A stretch of DNA of 64,000 bases, from the NCBI GenBank assembly GCA_031261635.1, contig JAISJH010000018.1, forward strand, positions 35,161-99,160. The letters are read 5' to 3'. Under the pieces are notes generated by a model. That model worked only from the letters and a program-made list of their open reading frames with translations, was not told where the DNA came from and searched no databases. Positions 36,713-49,646 of this stretch are shown piece by piece. Source of the DNA: Oscillospiraceae bacterium (GTDB lineage Bacteria > Bacillota > Clostridia > Oscillospirales > Oscillospiraceae). The translations under genes were made by a program, and so were the position numbers. Numbering within the stretch: the stretch's first letter is position 1; each line of letters begins with the position of its first letter.

Positions 36713-38554
36713 ATGAAGAACCTCAAAATCGCGCAAAAGCTCATCGTCAGTTTCCTTATTATCGCGGTGCTTGCCGCTGTTGTCGGGATAGTCGGGATTG
36801 TTTCCGCAAGGTCCCTGTCCACGAGCGGTAATTTGCTTAATACCAGAGCCAATACCGGCATCTTAACCGGTGACCTGCTGGCGTCGGCCTACCATCAGCG
36901 CGCGACTATTACCGCTATATCCTTATACACCGCGACGTTTAACCCTGATATGGTGGAGCAGCAGAAAACGTCACTCCAGCATTATATCAGCGACGGTTCC
37001 GCTCTGTTTAACAAAATCAATGACCTTATTACGACGACTGAAGCGCGAAAGCTCTTTGATACGATTTCGTCGAGGCGGCAGGTGTACAGCGGCGGGATTG
37101 ATACCTTCCTAAAGGATATAGCCCACGCCGCGACGCTTGAGTCCGATATGGACGTAGGCAGGGGCAACGGTATGGAATCGGCCGCTGAAAAGTCGCTGGA
37201 GGATTTCAAAGCCGGAATGGACGATTACTTAAACGCTATTTCAGCCTTATCAGACTTTATGGAGGAAGCGACGGACACGCAGGCGGCGGAAATGAATACG
37301 CTGGCGACTTTCGTGCTGATTTTGCTTATTGTCATTCTTCTCGCCGCGGTTGTAGCCGCGATATTCCTCGCGGTTTACATATCCGGGCTAATCGGTAAGC
37401 CGATTAACTTAATGCAGCGGTTCATTGTGCAGGTCGGCAGAACCGGCAACCTTAACTTTAGCGACAGCGACAAGGCCGCGCTCCAAAAGGAAGCGGAGGG
37501 TAAAGACGAAATCGGGCAGAGCCTCGGGGCGTTCAGCGAAATGCTCACGCAGTTCATATATTACGGCGATATGCTTAATACGATAGCGGGACAGGACCTC
37601 ACCGCGAATATAAAGGTTCTCGGCGACCAGGACACTATCGGCAACGCGCTCGCGGAAATGCTGAACGATTTGAACGAGATGTTCGCGGAAATCAACAGCG
37701 CGACTGAAAAAGTAGCCGACGAAGCGAAACAAATTTCCGACAGTTCGCAAACTATGGCGCAGGGCGCGACCGAGCAGGCGGCGTCCGTTGAGGAACTCTC
37801 GTCCTCAATCGCGGAGGTCGCGGGGACAATCAGTTCAGCCGCCCAGAGCGCAAGCAACGCGGCGACGCTCTCCGATTCAATCAGGGATAAAGCGCTCCAG
37901 GGCGCGGGACAAATGGGTCAGATGATGGACGCGGTTCGCGAAATCGGCGAAGCGTCGGCGAACATCTCAAAAGTTATCTCCGTTATAGACAATATCGCGT
38001 TCCAGACGAATATTCTGGCGCTGAACGCGGCGGTCGAAGCGGCGCGCGCGGGTTCTGCCGGAAAAGGCTTCGCGGTCGTCGCGGAGGAAGTTCGGAGTTT
38101 GGCGTCTAAATCAGCGGAAGCCGCCAAAGAAACCAGCGGGCTTATTGAAAACTCGACCCAAAAAGCGGAACTCGGTATCCGCATAGCGAACGAAACCAAC
38201 GCGAGCTTGCAGGAGATTGTTGAGGGTATCGCCCAAACGTCCTCGATTGTAAATGAAATCGCCGAGAGCAGTCAGTCCGAAGCGGAGGCAATACGCCAAA
38301 TCAACCTGGGCGTTGACCAGGTGGCGCAGGTGGTTCAGCAGAACAGCGCGATAAGCGAGGAATCGGCGGCAACAGCGTCAGAACTGTCCTCACAGGCAAG
38401 CGTACTGGAGGGCTTAGTAGGTGAGTTCAAGCTAACGGGCAATCAAAACAAGCGCATATCAACGGCAAGCCCCAAAAAGCTCAAACCGGCACCCAAGGCA
38501 ACCGCCGGAGGCAGTTCCCCAATAAGCACCGACGACTCTTTTGGCAAATATTGA
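36713..38554 (+). CDS. Methyl-accepting chemotaxis protein
   Basis: N-terminal TM segment, sensor region, second TM, and signalling hairpin [58 protein letters not shown]. Confidence 0.95.
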   Translation: MKNLKIAQKLIVSFLIIAVLAAVVGIVGIVSARSLSTSGNLLNTRANTGILTGDLLASAYHQRATITAISLYTATFNPDMVEQQKTSLQHYISDGSALFNKINDLITTTEARKLFDTISSRRQVYSGGIDTFLKDIAHAATLESDMDVGRGNGMESAAEKSLEDFKAGMDDYLNAISALSDFMEEATDTQAAEMNTLATFVLILLIVILLAAVVAAIFLAVYISGLIGKPINLMQRFIVQVGRTGNLNFSDSDKAALQKEAEGKDEIGQSLGAFSEMLTQFIYYGDMLNTIAGQDLTANIKVLGDQDTIGNALAEMLNDLNEMFAEINSATEKVADEAKQISDSSQTMAQGATEQAASVEELSSSIAEVAGTISSAAQSASNAATLSDSIRDKALQGAGQMGQMMDAVREIGEASANISKVISVIDNIAFQTNILALNAAVEAARAGSAGKGFAVVAEEVRSLASKSAEAAKETSGLIENSTQKAELGIRIANETNASLQEIVEGIAQTSSIVNEIAESSQSEAEAIRQINLGVDQVAQVVQQNSAISEESAATASELSSQASVLEGLVGEFKLTGNQNKRISTASPKKLKPAPKATAGGSSPISTDDSFGKY

Positions 38555-38578
38555 TTCAGATAGCAGATATCAAATATC

Positions 38579-38621
38579 AAATATCAGCTAGCAGGTATCT
38601 ATAATCTGCTAGCTGATATTT
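38579..38621. terminator. 16-bp perfect hairpin between convergent genes, within a minimal TIR-type element
   Basis: AAATATCAGCTAGCAG-GTATCTATAAT-CTGCTAGCTGATATTT. Confidence 0.7.
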
Positions 38622-38657
38622 TAATATATCTGATATTTGATAACTGTTAACTGCAAT

Positions 38658-39494
38658 CTAACTATGTACCCAGTAGCGGACGTTTGGCATTGCCGCTTGC
38701 GTGTATGTTTCGTTTACGGTGCTGTAGGCGTAGTTGTTTCGTCCCGCCTGGGATATTGCCGCGCCGGTTTGGGGGTTGTAGTTGCCGTCTTTTGAGGGGA
38801 TAACCATTTGGACGTGACCAATCGCGCCGGAGCTTGTAATCGCGGGTAGTCCGGCGTTTGCGGCGTACTGCGCCTGTTCGGCGGTTGTTTCGAGCCAGCC
38901 GTAGTCTGAGCCCGTGGTTTCGAGCCAGGTTTCAGTGGCTATCGCGCCGAGTTCCCTCGCGCCCTCGGTGTCGGGGTACTTGCGCGGCTCGCCCGTCGCG
39001 GGGTCGACGTAGTGCGGGATTTCCGCGCCCATTGCGGAGGTGACGTCCCAGACGTAGATATTGCACCAGGTGGAGTCGAGCTTCCCGGGGGTATAGCGCG
39101 GATTGCTCTCAACCGCGAACTGGTTGATAACCGCGTTATAACGCTCGGCGCTGCGGTTCGTTTCGTCGCCCGTGAGCGGAGGATTAGCCGGAACGCCGCC
39201 GTTTGCCGGGATTCCCGCCGCCGTGAAATTTGCGCTTGTAAGCCCCAGCGCGACATTCGGCGGGGCGACGCTCCTGAACAGCCCCGAAGCCGTGTTGTCG
39301 TTAGCAAGCGCCATAAGCACGGGATTTGCGAACTCCTCCGGCATTTCTTTCAGCAGCATCTGCGCGAGCAAAAGCGCGAAAGTCTCCTGCGTAACGGCCT
39401 TATCGTCCCCGGCGGTCGCGGCCGCCATACTGTTCTGAACCCGCTCGAGCAAAGCGTCCGAGGAGTAGTTTTTCATAAATTCCAGTTCGGTCAT
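38658..39494 (-). CDS. Hypothetical protein, possible cysteine peptidase/amidase-like C-terminal domain
   Basis: C-terminal STWCNIYVWDVTSAMGAEIPHYV...GHVQMVIPS: Cys and His spacing reminiscent of CHAP/NlpC-type folds; weak. Confidence 0.5.
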   Translation of the reverse strand: MTELEFMKNYSSDALLERVQNSMAAATAGDDKAVTQETFALLLAQMLLKEMPEEFANPVLMALANDNTASGLFRSVAPPNVALGLTSANFTAAGIPANGGVPANPPLTGDETNRSAERYNAVINQFAVESNPRYTPGKLDSTWCNIYVWDVTSAMGAEIPHYVDPATGEPRKYPDTEGARELGAIATETWLETTGSDYGWLETTAEQAQYAANAGLPAITSSGAIGHVQMVIPSKDGNYNPQTGAAISQAGRNNYAYSTVNETYTQAAMPNVRYWVHS

Positions 39495-39534
39495 AGTTAT
39501 GTACCTATCAATAATTTATTTGTTTGCACAAGGT

Positions 39535-39963
39535 TCAACTCTCCGCTATAACCCGCTTCAAAATCGTCAAATCAAGTTCCTGTTCAGTTGCCGTTTTCAG
39601 ACCTTGTTCAAATTCCGCTGTCAAACCCCAGGCGTTTGCGGAGTTGTATATGGCTTTGTACAGCGCCGTCTGCCCGGCGATATCGAGTTCCGCTATAGCC
39701 GCCGCGAGTTCGCCCGGCGCGGCGCTCCAGCGCGTTATAAGTTCTGAAAACGCGGCTTCGGAGTAGCCTCCGTCTGATAAACTTGCATATTTTACCAGTT
39801 CGTCGCAGGAAATTTCTGTCAGCTCGTCGAATTTATCGCGCAGATAGTCCATACGTTCGTCGGGTGTTGCGGTATCCGGCGTAGGCGCGGGAGCGGGATT
39901 TGCTGCGTTACAAGAGGCAAGCAAAGTCAAAATAATCGCTAAAAAAAGTATTTTTTTCATCAT
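39535..39963 (-). CDS. Putative lipoprotein
   Basis: MMKKILFLAIILTLLASCNAANPAPAP: lipobox LLASC. Confidence 0.65.
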   Translation of the reverse strand: MMKKILFLAIILTLLASCNAANPAPAPTPDTATPDERMDYLRDKFDELTEISCDELVKYASLSDGGYSEAAFSELITRWSAAPGELAAAIAELDIAGQTALYKAIYNSANAWGLTAEFEQGLKTATEQELDLTILKRVIAES

Positions 39964-40054
39964 AGCCCCTTGTGTGTAAATATCAGTTATCAAATATCAA
40001 ATATCAAATAACGATTAGCAGAACGCGTATTCAAACAGTAAAGACGCAAGAGTT

Positions 40055-40135
40055 CGTCATTGCGAGCCTGCGGCACTGGATTGCTTCGCGCCTAGACCGC
40101 GTTGTATGTTGAGATTTCCGGCGCTCGCAATGACG
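40055..40135. repeat. Long palindromic element, deleted copy
   Basis: Both termini present; most of the left arm missing. Confidence 0.8.
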
Positions 40136-40216
40136 GACTTTTTAATTTTTCACGTTTTCAATGTGGCTTGCAAGCAGTTATTAAATATTTGATATTTGAT
40201 ATTTGATAACTGTTAA

Positions 40217-40636
40217 CTATACCATAGGTTTTACCTGTATTGAGATTGAGTTTCGTGCCGCCATATCGCCGTTTTGCCCTAGGGTGTATTCGAGTTCGAG
40301 CTTGCCGCCGTTTTTTCCGAAGCCTGTCTTGGCCTTTAGCGTGTCGATGTGGATTGACATAGCGCCCATAGGCGTTTCGTAGACGACGACCTGCTTGTGA
40401 CCCTGCTCGAAGGGCATAGTGGCGTTGACCGTCCCGGCGCGTGTGAGAACGACCCTCTGATTAGAAACGCTGATGGTGGTTTCCGTGCCTTCCATACCAG
40501 TGATTGCGCTCTCGCTGTATTTAAGTACGCTGAAGCCCCTGTCGTAGGAATATTTGCCGTCCGTGATAAGCGTAAAAGATTCGGGGCTGTTATCCTCAAC
40601 CTGAGTGGCGTTAATGGTAACGGTTACATTTCGCAT
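40217..40636 (-). CDS. DUF1934-like beta-barrel protein
   Basis: 139 aa with the YwiB/DUF1934-like pattern (DGKYSYDRGFSVLKYSESAITGMEGTETTISVSNQRVVLTRAGTVNATMPFEQG). Minus-strand promoter TTGACA-N17-TACAAT upstream. Confidence 0.6.
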   Translation of the reverse strand: MRNVTVTINATQVEDNSPESFTLITDGKYSYDRGFSVLKYSESAITGMEGTETTISVSNQRVVLTRAGTVNATMPFEQGHKQVVVYETPMGAMSIHIDTLKAKTGFGKNGGKLELEYTLGQNGDMAARNSISIQVKPMV

Positions 40637-40714
40637 TTGTTGCTCCTCTGTTAGTGTTATGTACGGGTTAATGTCTTATTGTATCACAATATTGTTTGCT
40701 TGTCAATTGGTTTA

Positions 40715-41290
40715 TTTGGGTCAAATATCAGTTATCAAATATCAAATATCAGAGACGTGGGGTTTTGGACGGGGGTTGCGCCCTGCGGGGGAAACCACCC
40801 CGCCGCCTGCGGGCGGCACCCCTCCACAGAGGGGATGAGGACGGGGGCTTGGACGGACGGTGGTGTTAAATTATAATTGTGACTTGTAGGGGCGAGGCTG
40901 GCCTCGCCCGGATAATCACTTTCCGCCGGTTGTCAATTTTACCTCGCATCATCCGGGCGAGGCTCGCCTCGCCCCTACACGCCGCAAAGCACATTTACGC
41001 GCTCGTAACCCACGTCCAAACCCTCGTCCCCTATCCCCTCTGTGGAGGGGTGCCGCCCGCAGGCGGCGGGGTGGTTTCCCCGCGCCGTGCGCGGTAGGGA
41101 TAGCAACGCAAGCAAAACAAGACGTGCGTCAGTGGTTTCCCCGCGCCGTGCGCGGGAAGGGCGGGTTTGAAACCCGCCCTTGCGTAGCCCCCCGCAACCA
41201 ACGTCCAATCCATCGTAATTATCAATTATACATTATCAATTATCAATTGTCATAACGTCTCTGATATTTGATATTTGCTAACTGTTAACT
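40715..41290. repeat. Composite intergenic island upstream of rpoB
   Basis: Inverted AT-rich ends with GTAGGGGCGAGG MITE-like element and GCCGCCTGCGGGCGGC cassettes inside. Confidence 0.8.
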
Positions 41291-41300
41291 CAAAACTAAA

Positions 41301-41337
41301 AAAGGGGCTTGACAAGCCCCTTTGATTGTGATATACT
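41301..41337 (+). promoter_or_regulatory. rpoB promoter whose -35 box is at the centre of a hairpin
   Basis: TTGACA (41309-41314), 17 bp, TATACT (41332-41337); hairpin AAAGGGGCTT-GAC-AAGCCCCTTT (41301-41323). Confidence 0.75.
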
Positions 41338-41494
41338 GGTAGACCCTGTAAGATTTAACTTACACGCATTAGTTTCCACTTTAATTTAATTATACTCCAT
41401 ACCCGCGCAAATGTCAAGCGTTTTACCTGCAAAATAAAACAACGCACCCGGGTGTTTCGTGTTCGCCCGTCATTTCGTTTTGATAGGAGAAAGT

Positions 41495-44400
41495 ATGGCT
41501 AACGTTAAAGACGTTTACTACGGCAAAACTCAGCGGAAGTCTTTCGCTAAGATGACTGAAATCCAGGATACTCCACCGCTGCTCGGTATCCAGAAGGCCT
41601 CGTACAGGTGGTTTCTGGACAGAGGGCTGCGCGATGTTTTCCGCGATGTTTCAGCTATTTCAGACTACGCGCAAAACCTTGAACTTACCTTTATTGATTA
41701 CTCTATGGACCCGGCAAAGGCTAAGTACGACTTGCGCGAATGCGCCCGGCGGGACGCTACCTACGCCGCGCCTATGAGGGTCAGCGTCCGGCTTCGCAAC
41801 CGCGATACCGGCGAGCTTAAAGAGCAGGAAATCTTTATGGGCGACTTCCCGCTTATGACGCCCGGCGCGACTTTTGTCATCAACGGCGCGGAGCGCGTCG
41901 TCGTATCGCAGATTATCCGCTCGCCCGGCGTGTATTTTGAAAAGCGCACGGACAAGAGCGCGATTAGCCTTTACGGAGCTACGCTAATACCGTACCGCGG
42001 CGCGTGGCTTGAATACGAGACCGACACCTCAGACCTCTTTTTCGTGCGTATAGACAAAAACCGCAAGCTTCCCGTATCGCTCCTGCTTCGGGCGATGGGC
42101 GGCGAGCTTGACGTCAAGGCTAACCCCTGGGCTGAAATCTCTATCGCGCAGGGCTTGGGCGGCGCGACCTCAAACGAGCAGCTGATAGAAATATTCGGCG
42201 GCGACACGCGCATTGTAAATACAGTCGAGCGCGACACCTGCCGGGGGCGCGAGGACGCTGTACAGGAAATTTACCACCGCCTGCGGCCGGGCGACCCTGC
42301 AAACCTTGAGAGTTCGGAAGCGCTGTTGAATAATTTGTTCTTTGAGCCGCGCCGCTACGACCTGTCTAATGTGGGACGCTATAAAATAAATAAGAAGCTG
42401 GCACTCGGAGCTAGGATACTCGGGCGCACGCTCGCGGACGCTGTGGCTGACCCGCGCACAGGCGAAATCATCGCGGACGCGGGGACGCTGATAACTGGCG
42501 GCATCGCGGAGGCCATCGAAAGCGCGGGTGTTTTGAGCGTATTCTTATCGGCCTCGTCTGTCGAGGAGACCCCGGTTAAAGTGTTTTCTAATGGTATGGT
42601 GGATATACGCAACTTCGTCGATTTAACGCCGGAGGATATAACGGAACTCGGCATAACCGAGCGCGTGCGTTTTATACTGCTTATTCGCCTGATTGACGAA
42701 TACGGCGACGATTTGGGCGTTCTGAAAAAGGCTATTAAAAATAATATCGAGGAGCTTATTCCGAAGCATATTATCCCCGACGACGTATTCGCAAGCGTGA
42801 ATTACCTCAACTGCCTCGCGCACGATATAGGCTCGCCGGACGATATCGACCACCTCGGCAACCGCCGTATGAGAAGCGTGGGCGAGCTTCTGCAAAACCA
42901 GTTCCGCGTGGGTTTTGCGCGAATGGAGCGCGTTATTAAAGAGCGTATGACCTTGCAGGATTTGTCAATGATAACACCGCAGACGCTCATTAACATTCGC
43001 CCCGTAACCGCCGCTATAAAAGAGTTCTTTGGTTCCTCGCCCCTGTCGCAGTTTATGGACCAGACTAACCCGCTTGCGGAACTTACGCATAAGCGGCGTA
43101 TGTCCGCGCTCGGCCCCGGAGGTTTATCGCGGGAACGGGCTAACTTCGACGTTCGCGACGTTCACTATACCCACTACGGGCGTATGTGTCCGATTGAAAC
43201 GCCGGAGGGTCCTAATATCGGGCTGATTTCATACTTAGCGGGCTACGCGCAGGTCAACGAATACGGCTTTATTGTCACGCCCTACAGAAAGATTGATAAA
43301 ATAGGCGAGGACAAGTTTTTCGTCACGGACAGGGTGGAGTATCTGACCGCCGATATGGAGGACGCGTATATAGTCTGCCAGGCTACGGAACCGCTTGACG
43401 CGGACGGCTGCCTTGTAAACAAGCGTATCACCTGCCGCCACAGAGAGGATATTATCGAGGTCGACAGGAGCCGCGTTGATTATATTGACATTTCGCCGCG
43501 AATGATGGTTTCAATGGCAACCGCTATGATACCGTTTCTTGAAAACGACGCGGCAAACCGCGCTCTAATGGGCGCGAATATGCAGCGGCAGGCCGTTCCG
43601 CTTCTTAAAACCGAAGCTCCCGTTGTAGCCACAGGTATAGAATACAAATGCGCGGTGGATTCGGGCGTTGTGGAAGTCACGGAGGAAGCGGGAGAGGTTA
43701 TCTCGGTTTCAGCTGACGAGATTGTTGTTGATACTAAAGAGAACGGCATACAGACGCACAGTTTATTAAAATTCGTGCGCTCAAACCAAGGGACTTGCAT
43801 AAACCAGCGTCCTATTGTCGAGGCGGGGGAAACCGTCAGCGCGGGGCAGGTACTCGCGGACGGTCCGTCTACCGCTAACGGCGAGCTGTCGCTCGGTAAA
43901 AACGTTTTAGTCGGCTTTATGAACTGGGAGGGCTATAACTACGAGGACGCTATTCTTATAAATGAACGTTTGTGTCAGGACGATGTGTTTACCTCTATCC
44001 ATATAGAGGAATACGAGCTTGACTCACGCGATACGAAGCTTGGTCCCGAGGACATTACGCGCGATATACCGGGCGTAGGCGACGACGCTTTGAAATACCT
44101 TGACGAGCGCGGAGTAATCACAATCGGCGCGGAAGTCCACGCCGGCGATATCTTAGTCGGTAAAGTCACGCCCAAGGGCGAGAGCGACCTCACGGCCGAG
44201 GAGCGGCTGCTTCGCGCAATCTTCGGCGACAAGGCGCGCGAAGTCCGTGACACTTCATTGAAAGTGCCTCACGGAGAGAGCGGCATAATCGTAGACGTTA
44301 ACGTATTTTCAAGAGAAGCGGGCGACGAGCTTTCGCCGGGTGTTAATCAGGTTGTGCGCGTTTATATAGCGCAGAAGCGCAAAATAAGCGTTGGCGACAA

Positions 44401-45340
44401 AATGGCGGGGCGGCACGGTAACAAGGGCGTTGTATCGCGCATTTTGCCGCGTGAGGATATGCCCTATCTGCCGGACGGCACTCCGCTTGATATTGTTTTG
44501 AACCCGCTCGGCGTTCCGTCTCGTATGAATATCGGACAGGTTTTAGAGGTTCACTTAGGCTACGCGGCGAGGACACTAGGCTGGAAAGTGGCTACACCGA
44601 TTTTCAACGGAGCTAAGGAAAACGAAATCGGCGAACTGCTAGAGAGCGCGGGACTGCGCCGCGACGGTAAGAGTACGCTCTATGACGGACGCACGGGAGT
44701 GCCGTTTGATAACGCCGTTACGGTCGGTTATGTATACTTCTTAAAACTTCACCATTTGGTCGATGATAAAATACACGCGCGAAGCACAGGACCGTACAGT
44801 CTCGTTACTCAGCAGCCGCTTGGCGGCAAGGCGCAGTTCGGCGGTCAGCGCTTCGGCGAAATGGAGGTTTGGGCGCTCGAAGCCTACGGCGCGGCCTATA
44901 CCCTACAGGAAATTTTAACCGTTAAATCGGACGATGTTACCGGGCGCGTTAAGACCTACGAGAGCATTGTCAAGGGGCATAACGTTCCCACGCCGGGCGT
45001 GCCGGAGTCGTTTAAGGTGCTTGTAAAAGAGCTTCAGTCGCTCTGCCTTGATTTGCGCGTACTTGACGCGGAGGGCGGCGAAGTTGACCTGCGCGGTGAG
45101 GAGGAGCAGTTTACCCCGCCGCCGGACGATTACTTTATCCCCGACGAGTTTGATACCGATACTAAAGACAGCGAATTTGAAAAGGCAGGTTACGAGATAG
45201 AGGACGTTCCCGAGGACGAAATAGGCATCGAGGACCTCCTCGGTGAGGTTTCAAGGGACGACGATTTCGATTTGAGTATGGACGAACTGGACGACGATAC
45301 GGATATAATTATTGATATTGACGAAAGCGAGGAAGAATAA
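41495..45340 (+). CDS. rpoB: DNA-directed RNA polymerase subunit beta
   Basis: [69 protein letters not shown]. Confidence 0.98.
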   Translation: MANVKDVYYGKTQRKSFAKMTEIQDTPPLLGIQKASYRWFLDRGLRDVFRDVSAISDYAQNLELTFIDYSMDPAKAKYDLRECARRDATYAAPMRVSVRLRNRDTGELKEQEIFMGDFPLMTPGATFVINGAERVVVSQIIRSPGVYFEKRTDKSAISLYGATLIPYRGAWLEYETDTSDLFFVRIDKNRKLPVSLLLRAMGGELDVKANPWAEISIAQGLGGATSNEQLIEIFGGDTRIVNTVERDTCRGREDAVQEIYHRLRPGDPANLESSEALLNNLFFEPRRYDLSNVGRYKINKKLALGARILGRTLADAVADPRTGEIIADAGTLITGGIAEAIESAGVLSVFLSASSVEETPVKVFSNGMVDIRNFVDLTPEDITELGITERVRFILLIRLIDEYGDDLGVLKKAIKNNIEELIPKHIIPDDVFASVNYLNCLAHDIGSPDDIDHLGNRRMRSVGELLQNQFRVGFARMERVIKERMTLQDLSMITPQTLINIRPVTAAIKEFFGSSPLSQFMDQTNPLAELTHKRRMSALGPGGLSRERANFDVRDVHYTHYGRMCPIETPEGPNIGLISYLAGYAQVNEYGFIVTPYRKIDKIGEDKFFVTDRVEYLTADMEDAYIVCQATEPLDADGCLVNKRITCRHREDIIEVDRSRVDYIDISPRMMVSMATAMIPFLENDAANRALMGANMQRQAVPLLKTEAPVVATGIEYKCAVDSGVVEVTEEAGEVISVSADEIVVDTKENGIQTHSLLKFVRSNQGTCINQRPIVEAGETVSAGQVLADGPSTANGELSLGKNVLVGFMNWEGYNYEDAILINERLCQDDVFTSIHIEEYELDSRDTKLGPEDITRDIPGVGDDALKYLDERGVITIGAEVHAGDILVGKVTPKGESDLTAEERLLRAIFGDKAREVRDTSLKVPHGESGIIVDVNVFSREAGDELSPGVNQVVRVYIAQKRKISVGDKMAGRHGNKGVVSRILPREDMPYLPDGTPLDIVLNPLGVPSRMNIGQVLEVHLGYAARTLGWKVATPIFNGAKENEIGELLESAGLRRDGKSTLYDGRTGVPFDNAVTVGYVYFLKLHHLVDDKIHARSTGPYSLVTQQPLGGKAQFGGQRFGEMEVWALEAYGAAYTLQEILTVKSDDVTGRVKTYESIVKGHNVPTPGVPESFKVLVKELQSLCLDLRVLDAEGGEVDLRGEEEQFTPPPDDYFIPDEFDTDTKDSEFEKAGYEIEDVPEDEIGIEDLLGEVSRDDDFDLSMDELDDDTDIIIDIDESEEE

Positions 45341-45341
45341 T

Positions 45342-48300
45342 ATGGTGCAGTTTGACGCTATCAAAATAGGTATCGCCTCGCCGGAATCCATTCTCGAGTG
45401 GTCAAGGGGCGAGGTAACGAAGCCGGAGACAATTAACTACCGCACGTTAAAGCCCGAGAAGGACGGTCTGTTCTGCGAAAAAATATTCGGACCCACTAAA
45501 GACTGGGAATGTCACTGCGGAAAATATAAAAAAATCCGCTTTCGCGGCAAGGTCTGCGAACGCTGCGGCGTGGAAGTTACGAGCCAGAAAGTTCGCCGCG
45601 AGCGTATGGGGCATATCGCCCTTGCCGCGCCTGTTAGCCATATATGGTATTTTAAGGGGATACCGTCCCGAATGGGCTTAATCCTCGATATATCGCCGCG
45701 AACTCTTGAAAAGCTTTTGTATTTCGCCTGCTATGTTGTTATCGAACCCGGCTCCACGCCGCTTTTGCGTAATCAGATTTTAACTGAAAAAGAGTTCCAC
45801 GAGTTCCGCGAAAAATACGGCGGGGATTTTAAGGCGGGAATGGGCGCGGAGGCTGTTAAGGAACTGCTCTCAAACCTCGACCTTGACGCGCTGTCGTTCG
45901 AGCTTCGCTCACAGCTGACGGACGCGCAGGGGCAGAAGAAAGCTAAGATTGTCAAGCGTTTAGAGGTTGTCGAGGCGTTCAGACTTAGCGGCAATAAGCC
46001 GGAGTGGATGATAATAGACAACCTCCCGGTTATACCGCCGGAGCTTCGCCCTATGGTTCAGCTGGACGGCGGACGCTTTGCCACGAGCGACTTGAATGAC
46101 CTCTACAGGCGGGTTATCAATCGTAACAACCGTCTGCGGCGTTTGTATAAATTATCCGCGCCGGACATAATCGTTCGCAACGAGAAGCGTATGTTACAGG
46201 AGGCCGTTGACGCGCTGATTGACAACGGCAAGCGCGGCCGCGCCGTAACGGGTATGAACTCGCGCGTGTTAAAATCCTTATCGGATATGCTGAAAGGCAA
46301 GCAGGGGCGTTTCCGCCAGAACCTTTTGGGTAAGCGCGTTGACTATTCCGGGCGTTCGGTTATAGTCGTAGGACCCGATTTGAAACTTTATCAGTGCGGT
46401 TTGCCCAAGGAAATGGCTATAGAGCTGTTCCGCCCCTTTGTAATGAAAAAGCTCGTGAGTGACGGCTTTGCTAATAATATTAAATCGGCAAAGAAAATGG
46501 TTGACCGGGGCAAGACGGAGGTTTGGGACGCGCTTGACGATATTATCAAAGAACACCCTGTGCTACTGAACCGCGCTCCTACGCTTCACAGGCTCGGTAT
46601 ACAGGCCTTTGAACCCGTACTGGTTGAGGGGCGGGCTTTGAAACTGCACCCGCTTGTTTGTACTGCCTATAACGCCGACTTCGACGGCGACCAAATGGCG
46701 GTACACGTCCCGCTCTCCGCTGAAGCGCAGGCTGAGGCGCGTATCCTTATGCTGTCTGCTAATAACCTACTGCGGCCGCAGGACGGTAAGCCTGTAACCG
46801 TTTTGTCGCAGGATATGATACTCGGCGCGTATTACCTCACTAACGAAACTAAAATCCCGGAGGGTACGGTTCTCCGCGTTTTCCGCGACGTCGCCGAGGC
46901 GCAAATGGCCTATGACAACGGCGATATTAAAATCCACGACCCGATTCGCGTTAGGCGCGTAAAGGGCGATATTTCAGCGATTGTAACTACCACAATCGGG
47001 CGCATTATCTTTAACGAATCGGTGCCGCAGGATTTAGGCTTTGTTGACAGAACTATCCCCGGCAACGAACTTGTGTTTGAGATTGGCTTCCTCACTAAAA
47101 AGAAGCACCTCAACGATATTATTGACCGCTGTATCTCACAGCACGGTTTTACGAAATCGACCGAAGTGCTTGACGCCTTGAAAAACCTCGGCTTCAAGTA
47201 TTCGACGCTCGGCGCGATAACTATTTCAATCTCCGATATGACGGTTCCGAGCAAGAAGCAGGAGCTTATTGAGGCGACTAACGGCAAGGTTATAGAGATT
47301 GAATCGCTCTACCGCGAGGGCGAGATAACAAACGACGAACGCGCCCGCCTTGTTATAGCGGAGTGGGAGCGCACTACTACGGAAGTCACGGCGGCGCTTG
47401 AGGGTACGCTTGACGAGTTTAACCCGATATATATGATGGCGGACTCCGGGGCGCGCGGAAGTATGGCGCAGATACGCCAGCTCGCGGGTATGCTCGGCCT
47501 GATGTCCTCAACCTCCGGCAAAACCATTGAAATTCCGATTAAGGCTAATTACCGTGAGGGCTTGACGGTTCTTGACTACTTCATTAACTCACGCGGGGCG
47601 CGTAAGGGGCTTGCCGATACCGCGCTTCGGACGGCCGACTCGGGTTATCTTACCCGCCGCCTTGTCGATGTTTCGCAGGACGTTATAATCCGCGAGCCCG
47701 ACTGCGGAACGCGCCAGGGCGTTACGGCAAACGAAATACGCGAAAACGGTCAGGCGGTACGCACCTTTGCCGACAGCATACACGGGCGTTTCCCGCTCGA
47801 CGATATCGCAGACCCCGCTACCGGCGAGCTTCTCTTTAGCCATACCACTATGCTTAAATCAAAGGACGCTAAGGTTTTAGAGGCCGCGGGGATTCACGAA
47901 ATACAAATCCGCTCGGTGCTTGCCTGCGAGGCAAAGCGCGGCGTTTGCGCGAAGTGCTACGGAATGAACCTCGCTACAGGCGGTCCCGTTTCAGAGGGCG
48001 AAGCCGTCGGGGTTATCGCCGCGCAGTCTATCGGCGAACCCGGTACTCAGCTTACAATGAGAACCTTCCACACGGGCGGCGTTGCCGGCGACGATATTAC
48101 GCAGGGTCTGCCCCGCGTTGAGGAGCTGTTTGAAGCGCGTAAGCCTAAGAAAATGGCGATACTGGCGGAGATTTCCGGCAAAATCGCGGCGGATACCGAG
48201 AAAACTAAAAAAGGCAATATCATTGTCTACAACATTATCAACGAGGAGGCCGGGGAAGTCTGGAGCTTCCAAACCTCGGCGGCCGCGCTCAAAGCCAAAG

Positions 48301-49313
48301 AGGGCGACTACGTTGGTAAAGGGCAGAAGCTTACGGACGGCGCGCTCTATCCCGCCGATGTCCTGCGTATCAACGGCATTGAGGCCTGCCAGAATTATCT
48401 TATACAGGAAGTTCAGAAAGTGTACCGCCAGCAGGGCGTTGATATTAACGATAAGCATATCGAGGTCATAGTGCGCCAGATGATGCGTAAGGTTCGCGTT
48501 GACGATTCGGCCTCCTCCGAGTTCCTCTCCGGCTCAACTGTCGATATGGGCGACGTGGTCAGGACGAATATTGAAACTACGCTGAACCTCTCTGACGACA
48601 GCTTTGACGTATTCGGCGAGGTTGAGCTTGACGCGGACGCGGACTTCACGCTTGACGCTGACGATACGGATATCCTGCCGGAGGGCGAGCGCGATACTGT
48701 GATAAGCGTCCCGGACACTATCGAGGACGGACAGGTGACGTTCACGCGCCTGCTGATGGGTATAACAAAGGCGTCGCTCGCGACTGAAAGCTGGCTATCT
48801 GCGGCGAGTTTCCAGGAAACGACAAAGGTACTGACGGACGCGGCAATCCGCGCTAAGGTTGACCATTTGGTCGGCTTGAAAGAAAACGTAATAATCGGAA
48901 AACTAATCCCGGCGGGCAGCGGGCTTGAAGTATACCGCGAGTTTGAGGACGTACTGGTAAACCGCTACGCCGAGGACGCGCTGCCGGAAACGGCCTACAC
49001 GGAATTTGACGCCTACGAAAAAGCCCTGGCGGAGGCGGAGATAGACGCGTACCTGGACGCCCAAGAGAAGCCGGAAATTGAAGCCGAAGCGGAAATCGAA
49101 GCGGAGATTGAAGCCGAAGCCGAAATTGAGGCCGAAGCGGAAATCGAAGCCGAAGCGGAGATTGAAGCCGAAGCGGAGATTGAGGCCGAAGCGGAGATTG
49201 AGGCTGAAGCGGAGATTGAAGCCGAAGCAGAAATTGAGGCCGAAGCGGAGATTGAGGCCGAAGCGGAAGAAGTAGCCGAACAAAAACAGGAAACAGAACC
49301 TATAACCGAATAA
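45342..49313 (+). CDS. rpoC: DNA-directed RNA polymerase subunit beta' with an (EAEAEI)n C-terminal tail
   Basis: [45 protein letters not shown]-terminal Glu/Ala/Ile repeats. Confidence 0.98.
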   Translation: MVQFDAIKIGIASPESILEWSRGEVTKPETINYRTLKPEKDGLFCEKIFGPTKDWECHCGKYKKIRFRGKVCERCGVEVTSQKVRRERMGHIALAAPVSHIWYFKGIPSRMGLILDISPRTLEKLLYFACYVVIEPGSTPLLRNQILTEKEFHEFREKYGGDFKAGMGAEAVKELLSNLDLDALSFELRSQLTDAQGQKKAKIVKRLEVVEAFRLSGNKPEWMIIDNLPVIPPELRPMVQLDGGRFATSDLNDLYRRVINRNNRLRRLYKLSAPDIIVRNEKRMLQEAVDALIDNGKRGRAVTGMNSRVLKSLSDMLKGKQGRFRQNLLGKRVDYSGRSVIVVGPDLKLYQCGLPKEMAIELFRPFVMKKLVSDGFANNIKSAKKMVDRGKTEVWDALDDIIKEHPVLLNRAPTLHRLGIQAFEPVLVEGRALKLHPLVCTAYNADFDGDQMAVHVPLSAEAQAEARILMLSANNLLRPQDGKPVTVLSQDMILGAYYLTNETKIPEGTVLRVFRDVAEAQMAYDNGDIKIHDPIRVRRVKGDISAIVTTTIGRIIFNESVPQDLGFVDRTIPGNELVFEIGFLTKKKHLNDIIDRCISQHGFTKSTEVLDALKNLGFKYSTLGAITISISDMTVPSKKQELIEATNGKVIEIESLYREGEITNDERARLVIAEWERTTTEVTAALEGTLDEFNPIYMMADSGARGSMAQIRQLAGMLGLMSSTSGKTIEIPIKANYREGLTVLDYFINSRGARKGLADTALRTADSGYLTRRLVDVSQDVIIREPDCGTRQGVTANEIRENGQAVRTFADSIHGRFPLDDIADPATGELLFSHTTMLKSKDAKVLEAAGIHEIQIRSVLACEAKRGVCAKCYGMNLATGGPVSEGEAVGVIAAQSIGEPGTQLTMRTFHTGGVAGDDITQGLPRVEELFEARKPKKMAILAEISGKIAADTEKTKKGNIIVYNIINEEAGEVWSFQTSAAALKAKEGDYVGKGQKLTDGALYPADVLRINGIEACQNYLIQEVQKVYRQQGVDINDKHIEVIVRQMMRKVRVDDSASSEFLSGSTVDMGDVVRTNIETTLNLSDDSFDVFGEVELDADADFTLDADDTDILPEGERDTVISVPDTIEDGQVTFTRLLMGITKASLATESWLSAASFQETTKVLTDAAIRAKVDHLVGLKENVIIGKLIPAGSGLEVYREFEDVLVNRYAEDALPETAYTEFDAYEKALAEAEIDAYLDAQEKPEIEAEAEIEAEIEAEAEIEAEAEIEAEAEIEAEAEIEAEAEIEAEAEIEAEAEIEAEAEIEAEAEEVAEQKQETEPITE
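49076..49268 (+). repeat. Coding tandem repeat of 18-nt units at the 3' end of rpoC
   Basis: GAAGCCGAAGCGGAGATT-like units, about ten copies. Confidence 0.9.
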
Positions 49314-49315
49314 AT

Positions 49316-49344
49316 AAAGTGCGGAGTTTTTAACTCCGCACTTT
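49316..49344 (+). terminator. rpoC terminator hairpin
   Basis: AAAGTGCGGAGTT-TTT-AACTCCGCACTTT immediately after the stop codon. Confidence 0.75.
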
Positions 49345-49475
49345 GTGCAATTGGAAAAGCTGTGTTTATATTTTAGCGCAATTATGCGGTTTTGTATAGG
49401 GTGAACGCTGTCGGTTGTTGGGAAGTTTCGTCGGGTTATCGGGGAACGCGGCAGGGGCGAGGGCGAAGCCCCGCC

Positions 49476-49636
49476 CGTCATTGCGAGCGCCGCCGCACTT
49501 GCGATACGTAGGACGTATAGGCGCGCGGCAATCCAGTGCCGGGAGAGTAACATACGTATGTTCCCCCCCGGCACTGGATTGCTTCGCACCTGTAACATTG
49601 TACGTATCGTGGGCTTATCGGTGCTTCGCAATGACG
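49476..49636. repeat. Long palindromic element, copy 10
   Basis: Same consensus. Confidence 0.9.
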
Positions 49637-49646
49637 GGGGGAACCC

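Noticed and set aside
48903-49631. 242-aa minus-strand ORF with [10 protein letters not shown] repeats
   Set aside because: Antisense of the rpoC EAEAEI repeat; shadow ORF.
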